Assembly (NCBI RefSeq): GCF_900108585.1
Contig: NZ_UESZ01000001.1
Coordinates: 3,100,001-3,164,000 of the forward strand
DNA: 64,000 bases
Direction: 5' to 3'
DNA from: Branchiibius hedensis
Lineage (GTDB): Bacteria > Actinomycetota > Actinomycetes > Actinomycetales > Dermatophilaceae
Below the pieces are notes generated by a model, which saw only the letters and a list, made by a program, of their open reading frames with translations, ran no database searches and was not told the DNA's origin. Shown here piece by piece: positions 15,883 through 23,941 of this stretch. The first letter of the stretch is position 1, and every line of letters starts with the position of its first letter. The position numbers and the translations under genes were made by a program.

Positions 15883-17071
15883 ATGGCGCTGCTTCGGGAC
15901 GTGCACTTCTGGCCACCAACCGGACCGGAGACTGGGCCATGGGACCCCGGCGAACCCGAGTGCGATGCCTTCGCCCGGACCTCACGGCGCGTGTGCGAGC
16001 GTTACAGCCAGGCGCTGCGCGAGTTGGAGATCTACAACCGGACGAGCAGTGTGCGCTTCTTCATCGAGCAGGGCGATCCGGGCAATGCCGAAGTGGCAAT
16101 GTCGGTCGACCCGAGCGAGTTTGAGTCCGGCAGGGTGACTCTGCCACCGGATGCGAGGACATTGGATATGGACCATCGTGCAGCGCTTGTCCTCGAAACC
16201 GTGCACGGCGGCATGCTGCGACTGGGTGAGGCACGAGGTTGGGATGTCGAGCAGCTGAACGAGGCGCACGCTGCCGTGATCGCTGATCGCTATCAGTTCG
16301 CCTGGGACAGCCCCTGGAAGATGTCGCGCGGTCGGAAGCACCAAGCCCGGCTGCGGTTCAGCCTGCAGGACAACGGCTTCGGCGTGGCCATCCTGGAGGT
16401 GGTCGACGTCCAAACAGGTCAAAGTCTTCGCTCTGCGGCAGTCCCCAGCTTCAGCACGATCGAAGGATTCCAACGCTCCGCCCGCACGTTGCGATGGACA
16501 AACGCGGAGACCATCGAGGCGGTGCCGTCGGTGGGCCTGTTCAACTCCCGATCTGCCACCGTGCAGTGGACACTGCCGCAGCTGATACCGACAGAGCCGG
16601 ACGCGGTGTGGCCGCCGGATCCGCCAGGGTCAGCAAGGCCCCTCACTAACTCCGGTCTCGGTTTATCCGTCCTTGGCGTTGGTCGCTCAGCTCCGGAGCA
16701 GCCGCACGAGATCATCTTTCTCGGTCACGGAATGACTAACGGCATGCCCCGGGGATACCGACGCACGCTGGAACGGTTATTGCGACATGTTGACGCTGAT
16801 CCCGGCTGGGCCACTTGGTGGCGCGAATCGCCGGTCCGCGTATTGGAGATCAGCGGGCGATGGGACGGCGGTTTCGGCAAGCCGCTGCGTCAGTCATACA
16901 CCGTCCGCCGTTACGCCCACCACATCACCGCGATCATCCAGCGCTCCACCGCCTCAATGCTCGACGGACCGGATGGCGCGGAGCAGGCTCATCGAGATGT
17001 CACCGAACTCCTCAGCCGAGTGGCGACGCGGGCCGACATCGATCAGCCCCCGGCCCTGCGCATCGACGGCT
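15883..17071 (+). CDS. Uncharacterised 396-aa protein
   Basis: I do not recognise a family. The protein is soluble, without signal peptide or membrane helix. Notable segments are an N-terminal HFWPPTGPETGPWDPGEPE, a central Asp/Arg-rich beta-type region (RKHQARLRFSLQDNGFGVAI), a Pro-rich linker near residues 240-260 and a Trp-rich C-terminal part (GWATWWRESPVRVLEISGRW). Its last six residues, ALRIDG, and the 19 bp encoding them are identical to the end of the upstream permease gene. It stands alone between two hairpins and short direct repeats, which suggests insertion or recombination. The stop TAA occupies 17071-17073. Confidence 0.72.
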
Positions 17072-17178
17072 AAGCCCCGCCGTTCTGGGAGCAATCGAGG
17101 ATGTGGGAGCCGTTTGCCCAGCAAACGGCTCCCACATCCTGAATCCCTCCCGAATCAGCGACGCTGACCTGCCCGCTT
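17053..17178. repeat. Direct repeat, downstream split copy
   Basis: GCCCTGCGCATCGACGGCT (17053-17071) and GCTGACCTGCCCGCTT (17163-17178) match adjacent parts of the permease 3' end at 15692-15723. Between them lie 91 bp including a long hairpin. The arrangement suggests that the unknown gene and hairpins arose by recombination at a duplicated permease terminus. Confidence 0.75.
17098..17140. terminator. Perfect 20-bp-arm hairpin downstream of the 396-aa gene
   Basis: Arms 17098-17117 (beginning AGGATGTGGGAGCC) and 17121-17140 are exact complements around the loop CCA. It begins 25 bp after the stop codon, so it is a strong candidate transcription terminator in spite of lacking a following T-run. 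Confidence 0.7.
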
Positions 17179-17209
17179 CGCGGACCCTGCGGCATCAGCG
17201 GGGGCAGCG

Positions 17210-20200
17210 GTGAAAGACTGGAGTCGCTGCCGCCGTACGACGCCAGGAGGATCGCGTGACCCTTCGCCGGGGGATTTGGCCCCACCGCCGCGGACGCTGG
17301 TGGACATCTTCACCGAGACCGCCGCCGAGTGCCCCGACTCCCCCGCGATCGACAGCGGCAACACGGTCCTGACCTACGCCGAGCTCCTCGAAACCGCCTC
17401 TGCGCTGGCCGAACAACTCGCCCAGGCAGGTATCGGCCCCGGCGACCGCATCGGCATCCGGATCAACTCCGGAACCACCGACCTCTACATCGCCATCATC
17501 GGCACCCTGCTGGCCGGCGCGGCGTACGTCCCGGTGGACGCCGATGACCCGGACGAGCGGGCCGTCACCGTCTTCGGCGAGGCAGGGGTCGCCGCCACCC
17601 TCACCGAAGACCTCGCGCTCACTGTCCTGCGGACCGCCGACGCAAGACCCGAAGTGCTCGCCCCTGCCGTCGAGGACGACGCCTGGATCATCTTCACCTC
17701 CGGCTCGACCGGCCTGCCCAAGGGTGTCGCCGTCTCGCATCGCAACGCCGCCGCCTTCGTCGACGCCGAATCCCGCCTCTTCCTGCAGGGCCACCCGATC
17801 GGCACCGACGACCGGGTCATGGCCGGTTTGTCCGTCGCCTTCGACGCCAGTTGCGAGGAGATGTGGCTGGCCTGGCGGTACGGCGCGTGCCTGGTCCCAG
17901 CGCCCCGCTCCTTGGTGCGTAGCGGCATGGACCTCGGCCCCTGGTTGGTCGCCAACGACATCACCGTCGTCTCCACGGTCCCGACGTTGCTGGCGCTGTG
18001 GCCCGCGCAGGCCCTGGACAAGGTGCGCCTGCTGATCCTCGGCGGCGAGGCCTGCCCACCCGAACTCGGCGCCCGCTACGCGACCGCCACCCGGGAGATC
18101 TGGAACACCTACGGCCCCACCGAGGCGACCGTCGTCGCGTGCGCCGCGCAGTTGACCGCCGAGGGGCCGGTCCGGATCGGCCTGCCTTTGGACGGCTGGG
18201 ATCTGGAAGCCGTTGACGCACAGGGGCATCCGGTGCCCGAGCACGAGTCCGGTGAGTTGATCATCGGCGGTGTCGGCCTGGCGCGCTACCTCGATCCAGC
18301 CAAGGACGCTGAGAAGTACGCCGCGATGCCGACCCTGGGTTGGGATCGCGCCTACCGCTCAGGTGACGTCGTCATCAAAGACGAAGCCGGACTGCTCTTC
18401 GCCGGTCGCGCCGACGACCAGATCAAACTCGGTGGCCGCCGCATCGAACTGGGCGAGGTCGATGCGGCGCTCACCGCGCTGCCCGGAGTCGCCGGCGGTG
18501 CGGCCGCAGTCCGACAGACCGACGCCGGCGCGAAGATCCTGGTCGGATACATCACCGTCGCAGGCGATTTCGACCTCTCGGCCGCGATGGCCCGGTTGCG
18601 TGCCGAACTACCCGCGACCATGGTCCCGCGGTTGGCGCAGGTCGACACGCTACCCACTCGCACCTCCGGCAAGATCGACCGGGACGCGCTCCCCTGGCCG
18701 GTCGCAACCCTGCGCGCCGAGTCCGACGGCACCGCTGAACTGACTCCCTCCCAGCAACAGGTCGCCGACCAGTGGCTGGAAGTGCTGGGTGCTGTCGTCG
18801 GCTCACCCAGCGACGATTTCTTCGACCTCGGCGGCGGTTCCCTGTCCGCGGCGCAGATCGTCTCCCGGCTGCGGGAGACCTACCCCGAGATCACCGTCGC
18901 CGACGTCTACGACTACCCCACCGTGGAATCGCTTGCCACCCGGCTCGATTCGATGTCCGCGAGCGCACAGCTGCGCAGCAAACCCGTGCGACCAACTCCC
19001 CTGAAGTCGCAGGCCGGGCAGCAACTCGCCCTCTTCGGGACCCGTTGGCTGGCCGGACTGCGCTGGGCCGCCTGGCTGCTGCTCGGCTGCTGGCTGGTCG
19101 CCGGCCACGTGCCGATCGACGTACCCCGACCCTCCGGCTGGCTCGTCCTGGTGATGTGGGCACTCTTCCTGACCCCCCTCGGCCGGATGGCGATGGCGGT
19201 CGGACTGATCCGCATCGTGCTGCTCGGAGTGAAGCCGGGCAACTATCCGCGCGGCGGTAAGGTCCATCTGCGGCTGTGGCTGGCCGAGCGGATCGCCGAC
19301 GAGACCGGCGCCACCAAACTGTCCGGTGCCCCGTGGATGCTCTGGTACGCAAGGGCGTTGGGCGCCCGGATCGGTCGCGATGCCGACCTGCACTCCATCC
19401 CGCCAGTCACCGGCATGCTGCACGTCGGCCGTGGTGCCTCGATTGAGCCAGAGGTCGACCTGTCCGGTCATTGGATGGACGGCGACCGCATCCACATCGG
19501 TCAGGTCACCGTGCGCCGTGATGCACGGGTCGGCACCCGCTCGATGCTGGTCCCCGGGTGCGACGTCGGTCGACGCAGCGAAATCGCCCCAGGATCAGGC
19601 GTTTTCGGGACGGTGCCGGCTGATCAGGCCTGGAGTGGCGCACCCGCCCGCCGGTCGGGCAAAGCGCGCGGTTCGTGGTCCGACGAGCATCCACCACACC
19701 GCCCGCTGTGGTCCATCGCGTACGGCGTCCTGGCCATCGTCATCAGCCTCCTGCCCGTCGTGGCAACGGTCGCGGGCCTTGGCGTCGCGATCGCGGTGGT
19801 CGGGGATCGCTCGCTGGCGGCGATGGCGGTCCCCGCGCTGCTGGCCGGTGGCCTGACCGGCATCATCGTGTTGGCCCTGCTGATCTGGCTGCTCGTCCGT
19901 TTCCTCGGCACCGGCGTCGCACCCGGCCACCACCCGGTGCACTCCTGGCACGCGCTGGCCGCCTGGGGCACGCTGCGCACGATGGACGAAGCCCGCGGCT
20001 GGCTCTTCCCGATCTACTCCAGCGCCCTCACTCCCTCCTGGCTGCGCGCGCTCGGCGCGAAGATCGGCGACGAGGTCGAAGCCTCCACCGTGCTGATGAT
20101 CCCGAAGCTGGTAACCGTGCGGGAGCGCGCGTTCCTGGCCGACGACACGCTGATCGGCCCCTACGAACTCGGCGGCGGCTGGTTGCGCACCGAGAAGTCC

Positions 20201-21088
20201 CGGGTCGGCAAGCGGGCCTTCGTCGGGAACTCGGGGATGACCGCCCCGGGGCGCAAGGTGCCCAAGGAGGGGCTGGTCGCCGTACTCTCGGCTGCTCCCG
20301 GACGCAAGGAACACGCCTCGTCCGGCACGTCCTGGATCGGCAGCCCGCCCATGCAATTGCGCCGGCACGCCGACGAAGGTGACTCCTCCCGCACCTACGC
20401 ACCGGCCACCCGCCTGAAGGTCGCGCGATCACTGGTCGAGGTGTGCCGGATCGTGCCGTGGCTGCTGGCCTTCGCGTTGGCCGCAGGCGTCGCGCTGGGG
20501 GCATGGGCAGTGCAGCAGCACCTTGGCTGGGCGTGGGCGGTCGTCCTGCTCGGCCCACTGCTCATGGTGGGCGGACTGGTCGCGGCCGCACTCGCCGTAC
20601 TGGCCAAATGGTTGCTGATCGGCAAGGTGCGGGCCGGCGAGCACCCACTGTGGAGTTCCTTCGTGTGGCGCAACGAACTGGCCGACACGTTCGTGGAGAT
20701 GCTGGCCGCGCCTTGGCTGGCCCGCTGCGTCGCGGGCACCCCGGTGCTGAACCTGTGGTTGCGCGCGATGGGTTCGCGGATCGGGCGCGGCGTGTGGTGC
20801 GAGACCTACTGGTTGCCGGAGACCGATCTGATCCGGCTCGGGGCAGGTGCCAGCGTGGGCCGGGGGTGCGTCGTGCAGACCCATCTCTTCCACGACCGGG
20901 TCCTGTCACTGGACACCGTCGAACTCGCCGAAGGCGCGACACTCGGCCCCCACGGGGTGATCCTGCCCGCCGCGCGGCTGGGTCGGCACGCTACGGTCGG
21001 TCCGGTGTCATTGGTCATGCGTGGGGAATCCGTCCCGGACAAAACCCGTTGGGTCGGCAACCCGATCGGCCCGTGGGCGGAGGACTGA
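17210..21088 (+). CDS. Pls/PosA-type non-ribosomal peptide synthetase (membrane-bound)
   Basis: The 1292-aa product has the domain order of epsilon-poly-L-lysine synthetase: adenylation domain (~30-515; A3 WIIFTSGSTGLPKGV, A4 region with FDAS whose Asp fits amino-acid amine recognition, A10 TSGKIDRD), a thiolation domain with phosphopantetheine Ser544 in DLGGGSLSA, then three tandem units, each a pair of membrane helices (~620-690, ~830-905, ~1055-1130) followed by a left-handed-helix/hexapeptide-like soluble part. No condensation or thioesterase domain is present. Length is close to Pls (~1.3 kb codons). It probably polymerises an amino acid through its side chain at the membrane; the monomer is not determined. 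GTG at 17210 follows GGGGGCAGCG. The M1 peptidase gene starts inside its stop codon. Confidence 0.9.
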   Translation: MKDWSRCRRTTPGGSRDPSPGDLAPPPRTLVDIFTETAAECPDSPAIDSGNTVLTYAELLETASALAEQLAQAGIGPGDRIGIRINSGTTDLYIAIIGTLLAGAAYVPVDADDPDERAVTVFGEAGVAATLTEDLALTVLRTADARPEVLAPAVEDDAWIIFTSGSTGLPKGVAVSHRNAAAFVDAESRLFLQGHPIGTDDRVMAGLSVAFDASCEEMWLAWRYGACLVPAPRSLVRSGMDLGPWLVANDITVVSTVPTLLALWPAQALDKVRLLILGGEACPPELGARYATATREIWNTYGPTEATVVACAAQLTAEGPVRIGLPLDGWDLEAVDAQGHPVPEHESGELIIGGVGLARYLDPAKDAEKYAAMPTLGWDRAYRSGDVVIKDEAGLLFAGRADDQIKLGGRRIELGEVDAALTALPGVAGGAAAVRQTDAGAKILVGYITVAGDFDLSAAMARLRAELPATMVPRLAQVDTLPTRTSGKIDRDALPWPVATLRAESDGTAELTPSQQQVADQWLEVLGAVVGSPSDDFFDLGGGSLSAAQIVSRLRETYPEITVADVYDYPTVESLATRLDSMSASAQLRSKPVRPTPLKSQAGQQLALFGTRWLAGLRWAAWLLLGCWLVAGHVPIDVPRPSGWLVLVMWALFLTPLGRMAMAVGLIRIVLLGVKPGNYPRGGKVHLRLWLAERIADETGATKLSGAPWMLWYARALGARIGRDADLHSIPPVTGMLHVGRGASIEPEVDLSGHWMDGDRIHIGQVTVRRDARVGTRSMLVPGCDVGRRSEIAPGSGVFGTVPADQAWSGAPARRSGKARGSWSDEHPPHRPLWSIAYGVLAIVISLLPVVATVAGLGVAIAVVGDRSLAAMAVPALLAGGLTGIIVLALLIWLLVRFLGTGVAPGHHPVHSWHALAAWGTLRTMDEARGWLFPIYSSALTPSWLRALGAKIGDEVEASTVLMIPKLVTVRERAFLADDTLIGPYELGGGWLRTEKSRVGKRAFVGNSGMTAPGRKVPKEGLVAVLSAAPGRKEHASSGTSWIGSPPMQLRRHADEGDSSRTYAPATRLKVARSLVEVCRIVPWLLAFALAAGVALGAWAVQQHLGWAWAVVLLGPLLMVGGLVAAALAVLAKWLLIGKVRAGEHPLWSSFVWRNELADTFVEMLAAPWLARCVAGTPVLNLWLRAMGSRIGRGVWCETYWLPETDLIRLGAGASVGRGCVVQTHLFHDRVLSLDTVELAEGATLGPHGVILPAARLGRHATVGPVSLVMRGESVPDKTRWVGNPIGPWAED

Positions 21089-22386
21089 TGCCGTCGGCTG
21101 ATCCCTACCTGCCGGGTCACGGCGACACGACGTACGACGTCACCAGATACGACCTGGACCTCGACTACGCCATCGAGAACAACCACCTGTCCGGTCGCGC
21201 CACCCTCACCATCCGCGCCCTGCAGGACAACCTGCGCGGCCTGACGCTCGATCTGCACGCACTCAAGGTCGTGAAGATCACCGGGGTGAAGTTGGAGCGG
21301 CATCGGCACGACGGCAACCGATTGCGGTTGCGGTTGTCCTCGCCGCTTCGGGTGGATGATCGGGTCACGTTCACGGTCGCCTATCGCGGCGTGCCCAGCG
21401 TCGTGCGCGACAAGGTCGGCGAAGCGGGCTGGGAGGAACTCGAGGACGGCGTCCTGGTCGCCGGGCAGCCCGGCGGGGCACCGAGTTGGTTCCCGTGCAA
21501 CGACCGGGCCAGCAACAAAGCGCCCTACCGGATCAACGTCACCTGCAACTCGGCGTACTTCGTGGTCGCCAACGGCTCACGCACCGGGGTGCGCCGGCAC
21601 GGCTCGAAGACGACATGGAGTTACGTGCAGACCGAGCCGATGGCGCCCTACCTGGCGACGGTGCAGATCGGCCGGTACGTCGAGCACGAGGTCACCGGCG
21701 GACCCACCCGGACGTACGCCGTGGTGCCGCCTGCGCTGCGGACCCGGTTCGACCGGGCGTTCGCCGACCAGACCGCGATGATGCAACTGTTCACCCGGTG
21801 CTTCGGGCCGTACCCGTTCCCCTCGTATCGCATTGTGGTGACGGACGATTCACTGGAGATCCCGCTCGAGGCGCAGTCGTTGTCCATCTTCGGATCGAAC
21901 CTGCTGGATCGCCGGTGGGACAGCCAGCGGCTGATCGCGCACGAGTTGGCGCATCAGTGGTTCGGCAATGCGGTGACTCTGGCGCGGTTGCAGGACATCT
22001 GGTTGCACGAGGGTTTCGCGTGCTACAGCGAGTGGCTGTGGTCCCAGGAATGCGGCCACGGCTCGACCCAGGACCAGGCGGCGCTGCACTGGAAACAGTT
22101 GTCCGGCAAGACTCCTCGGCACCTGCTGGCCGCCCCCGGGCCGGAGCAGGTCTTCGATGACTGGGTCTACAAACGCGGGGCGTTGACGGTGCACGCGATC
22201 CGCGCGGCCATCGGCGACGAGTCGTTCTTCGCGCTGCTGGCCGGCTGGATCGACCGGTTCAAGGGCAGCAACGCCACGACGCAGGAGTTCGTGGAGTTCG
22301 CGCAGACCTTCACCGGGCACCCGGTCGGACGCATCGTGGAGCCGTGGCTCTACGAATTGCCGCTGCCGCCGCTGCCGAGGCTATAG
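21088..22386 (+). CDS. Short M1-family zinc aminopeptidase
   Basis: The 432-aa protein holds the zinc site HELAH (His285, Glu286, His289) and Glu308, exactly 18 residues later, as in gluzincins. The usual GAMEN exopeptidase motif is reduced to IPLEAQ, and the ~400-residue C-terminal domain of large aminopeptidases is missing. There is no signal peptide, so it should act in the cytoplasm. Its ATG overlaps the synthetase TGA (TGATG), so the two are translationally coupled; trimming or degrading the synthetase product is the simplest idea. The 3' end overlaps the convergent vapC by 6 bp. Confidence 0.92.
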   Translation: MPSADPYLPGHGDTTYDVTRYDLDLDYAIENNHLSGRATLTIRALQDNLRGLTLDLHALKVVKITGVKLERHRHDGNRLRLRLSSPLRVDDRVTFTVAYRGVPSVVRDKVGEAGWEELEDGVLVAGQPGGAPSWFPCNDRASNKAPYRINVTCNSAYFVVANGSRTGVRRHGSKTTWSYVQTEPMAPYLATVQIGRYVEHEVTGGPTRTYAVVPPALRTRFDRAFADQTAMMQLFTRCFGPYPFPSYRIVVTDDSLEIPLEAQSLSIFGSNLLDRRWDSQRLIAHELAHQWFGNAVTLARLQDIWLHEGFACYSEWLWSQECGHGSTQDQAALHWKQLSGKTPRHLLAAPGPEQVFDDWVYKRGALTVHAIRAAIGDESFFALLAGWIDRFKGSNATTQEFVEFAQTFTGHPVGRIVEPWLYELPLPPLPRL

Positions 22387-22776
22387 CGGAGCTACGCGAA
22401 CGTCGGTGTGGCTGAAGTCGTCGCCGACGAAGAGCAGTGGCTCGTCTCGCTCGACGGCCAGCGCGTAGGCGAAGCAGTCTCCGAAGTTGAGCTGGGCGGG
22501 GTGCCCGGTGCCCTTGCCGAAGTCTCGATAGGCAGCGCGGGCGATATTGGCCTGCCGAACTGTCACATCCGTCACCTCAACCCGCCACGAACGAAGCAGG
22601 TTGTCTGCCCGCCTGGTACCCGCGGAACCCCCTCGGCGATCAACGACGATCCCGAGTTCAACGTACGTAGCTGCGGACATCAGCAGACTCGGCGCCGCCT
22701 CCACAGTTGCAACTATCCGCTCCCACCCAGCCTCGGCCTTGAGTACCGCAACGAGGGCTGAGGTATCAACGATCAC
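22381..22776 (-). CDS. vapC: PIN-domain ribonuclease toxin (VapC)
   Basis: The 131-aa protein shows the PIN acids: Asp4 (MIVDTSALVAVL), Glu in TYVELGIVVD, Asp in NFGDCFAYALA and Asp in FVGDDFSHTDV. The sequence is full length for a VapC. Its ATG overlaps the antitoxin stop by 4 bp, the usual arrangement for coupled expression. The last codons overlap the convergent aminopeptidase gene by 6 bp. Confidence 0.95.
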   Translation of the reverse strand: MIVDTSALVAVLKAEAGWERIVATVEAAPSLLMSAATYVELGIVVDRRGGSAGTRRADNLLRSWRVEVTDVTVRQANIARAAYRDFGKGTGHPAQLNFGDCFAYALAVERDEPLLFVGDDFSHTDVRVAPL

Positions 22777-23024
22777 GCCGGCAGACCGGTCTCGTCGTCA
22801 TACAAGAAGTCGGTCGAGAGGTCCTGACCGGCATACATCGACTGCAGGTCGGCGATGAGTTCTTCAGCACGCCGCCGACGTGCCTCGGCCGATTGCTCAG
22901 CCTCCGTGCGCGCAAGGAACTCTTCCAGGGCGACCTCGATGACACCTGTCTGCGTGCGGCCAGTACGACGTGCCGCCTCTTTAGCGAGTTCGTGAACACG
23001 CTCGTTCTTGATGTTCAACCCCAT
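22773..23024 (-). CDS. vapB: VapB antitoxin (PSK-type transcription factor family)
   Basis: The 83-aa protein begins MGLNIKNERVHELAKEAARR and continues with a second helix TGRTQTGVIEVALEEFLAR, the pattern of the Rv0623-like VapB family; the acidic C-terminal third should wrap the toxin. The start codon is inside a 19-bp-arm palindrome, so binding of the VapBC complex would block both promoter and start. A TAGACT hexamer 7 nt before the ATG suggests leaderless translation. Confidence 0.93.
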   Translation of the reverse strand: MGLNIKNERVHELAKEAARRTGRTQTGVIEVALEEFLARTEAEQSAEARRRRAEELIADLQSMYAGQDLSTDFLYDDETGLPA

Positions 23025-23061
23025 AGGTAGAAGTCTACCTTCGACTTCTACCTATGGGGTT
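23017..23061. promoter_or_regulatory. Operator palindrome covering the vapB start codon
   Basis: Arms 23017-23035 and 23043-23061 are exact 19-bp inverted copies (AACCCCATAGGTAGAAGTC and its complement) around a 7-bp spacer. The left arm includes the vapB ATG (complement 23022-23024) and the candidate -10 hexamer TAGACT (complement 23032-23037). It is very likely the autoregulatory operator. Confidence 0.75.
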
Positions 23062-23081
23062 AAACGCTCCACCGGCAGCCG

Positions 23082-23924
23082 CTAGTGACCGACGGCCACC
23101 GGCAGTGTGGTGGGTGCGGCGGGCTGCACGGGCAGCAACCGGCCGCGTCCCATCGATCCGCGAATCTGGTTCAACGCGGGTCGCAACTGCGAGCGCGTCC
23201 GCAGCAACCGCCACACCCCGGCCAGGTCGTCCTTGACCGTCTGCGGGATGTCGACGCGACTGTCCGGGTCGTCGTACCAGTCGACCGGGACTTCGTGCGT
23301 GCGCAGGCCGGACCACTGCGCCAGCACCAGCATCTCGGTGTCGAAGAACCACGTGGTGTCCTTCACCAGCGGCAGCAACTCGCGGGCCACGTCGGCGCGG
23401 ATCGCCTTGAAGCCGCACTGCGCGTCGGTGAACTGCACCCGCAGCACCGTGCGCAGCAACTGGTTGTAGCTGCGTGAGATGAACTCCCGCTTGGCTCCGC
23501 GCACGACGTTCGCACCCCGCGCCAACCGGCTGCCGATCGCGACATCGGAGTGACCCGACATCAGCGAGGCGACCAGCGGTGCGAGCGCATCCAGGTCCGT
23601 GGACAGGTCCACGTCCATGTACGCCAGCACCAACGCATCCGAGCCGAGCCAGGTCTGCTTCAGCGCCCTACCCCGGCCCTTCTGGTCCAGGTGCACCACG
23701 CGGACCCCGGGCAACTCGCGCTGCACCTGGTGGGCGATGTGCAAGGTCCCGTCCGTCGAAGCGTTGTCCGCGACCGTGATCCGGAAGGGATAGGCGAACT
23801 GCTCACTCAGGTACGCGTGCACCGTCCGGACGCTGTCGCTGAGCTGCTCCTGCTCGTTGTAGACCGGGATCACCACATCGAGCACGGTGACTCCGCTGCC
23901 CACTGAATTCGACTGTCGCTTCAT
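23082..23924 (-). CDS. Family 2 glycosyltransferase (dolichol-phosphate-mannose-synthase-like)
   Basis: The 280-aa protein has the GT-A fold motifs VVIPVYNEQEQL, VADNASTDGT and the metal-binding MDVDLSTDLDAL, then GSRLARGANVVR and the acceptor-site DAQCGFKAIRAD. It should transfer a sugar from a nucleotide donor to polyprenyl phosphate at the inner membrane face. There is no C-terminal membrane domain. ATG at 23924 is preferred because GGAAGGTG lies 7 nt upstream; a GTG at 23933 is alternative. It follows the GT39 gene by ~17 bp and probably supplies its lipid-linked sugar donor. Confidence 0.92.
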   Translation of the reverse strand: MKRQSNSVGSGVTVLDVVIPVYNEQEQLSDSVRTVHAYLSEQFAYPFRITVADNASTDGTLHIAHQVQRELPGVRVVHLDQKGRGRALKQTWLGSDALVLAYMDVDLSTDLDALAPLVASLMSGHSDVAIGSRLARGANVVRGAKREFISRSYNQLLRTVLRVQFTDAQCGFKAIRADVARELLPLVKDTTWFFDTEMLVLAQWSGLRTHEVPVDWYDDPDSRVDIPQTVKDDLAGVWRLLRTRSQLRPALNQIRGSMGRGRLLPVQPAAPTTLPVAVGH

Positions 23925-23941
23925 CAGATTCACCTTCCGTA

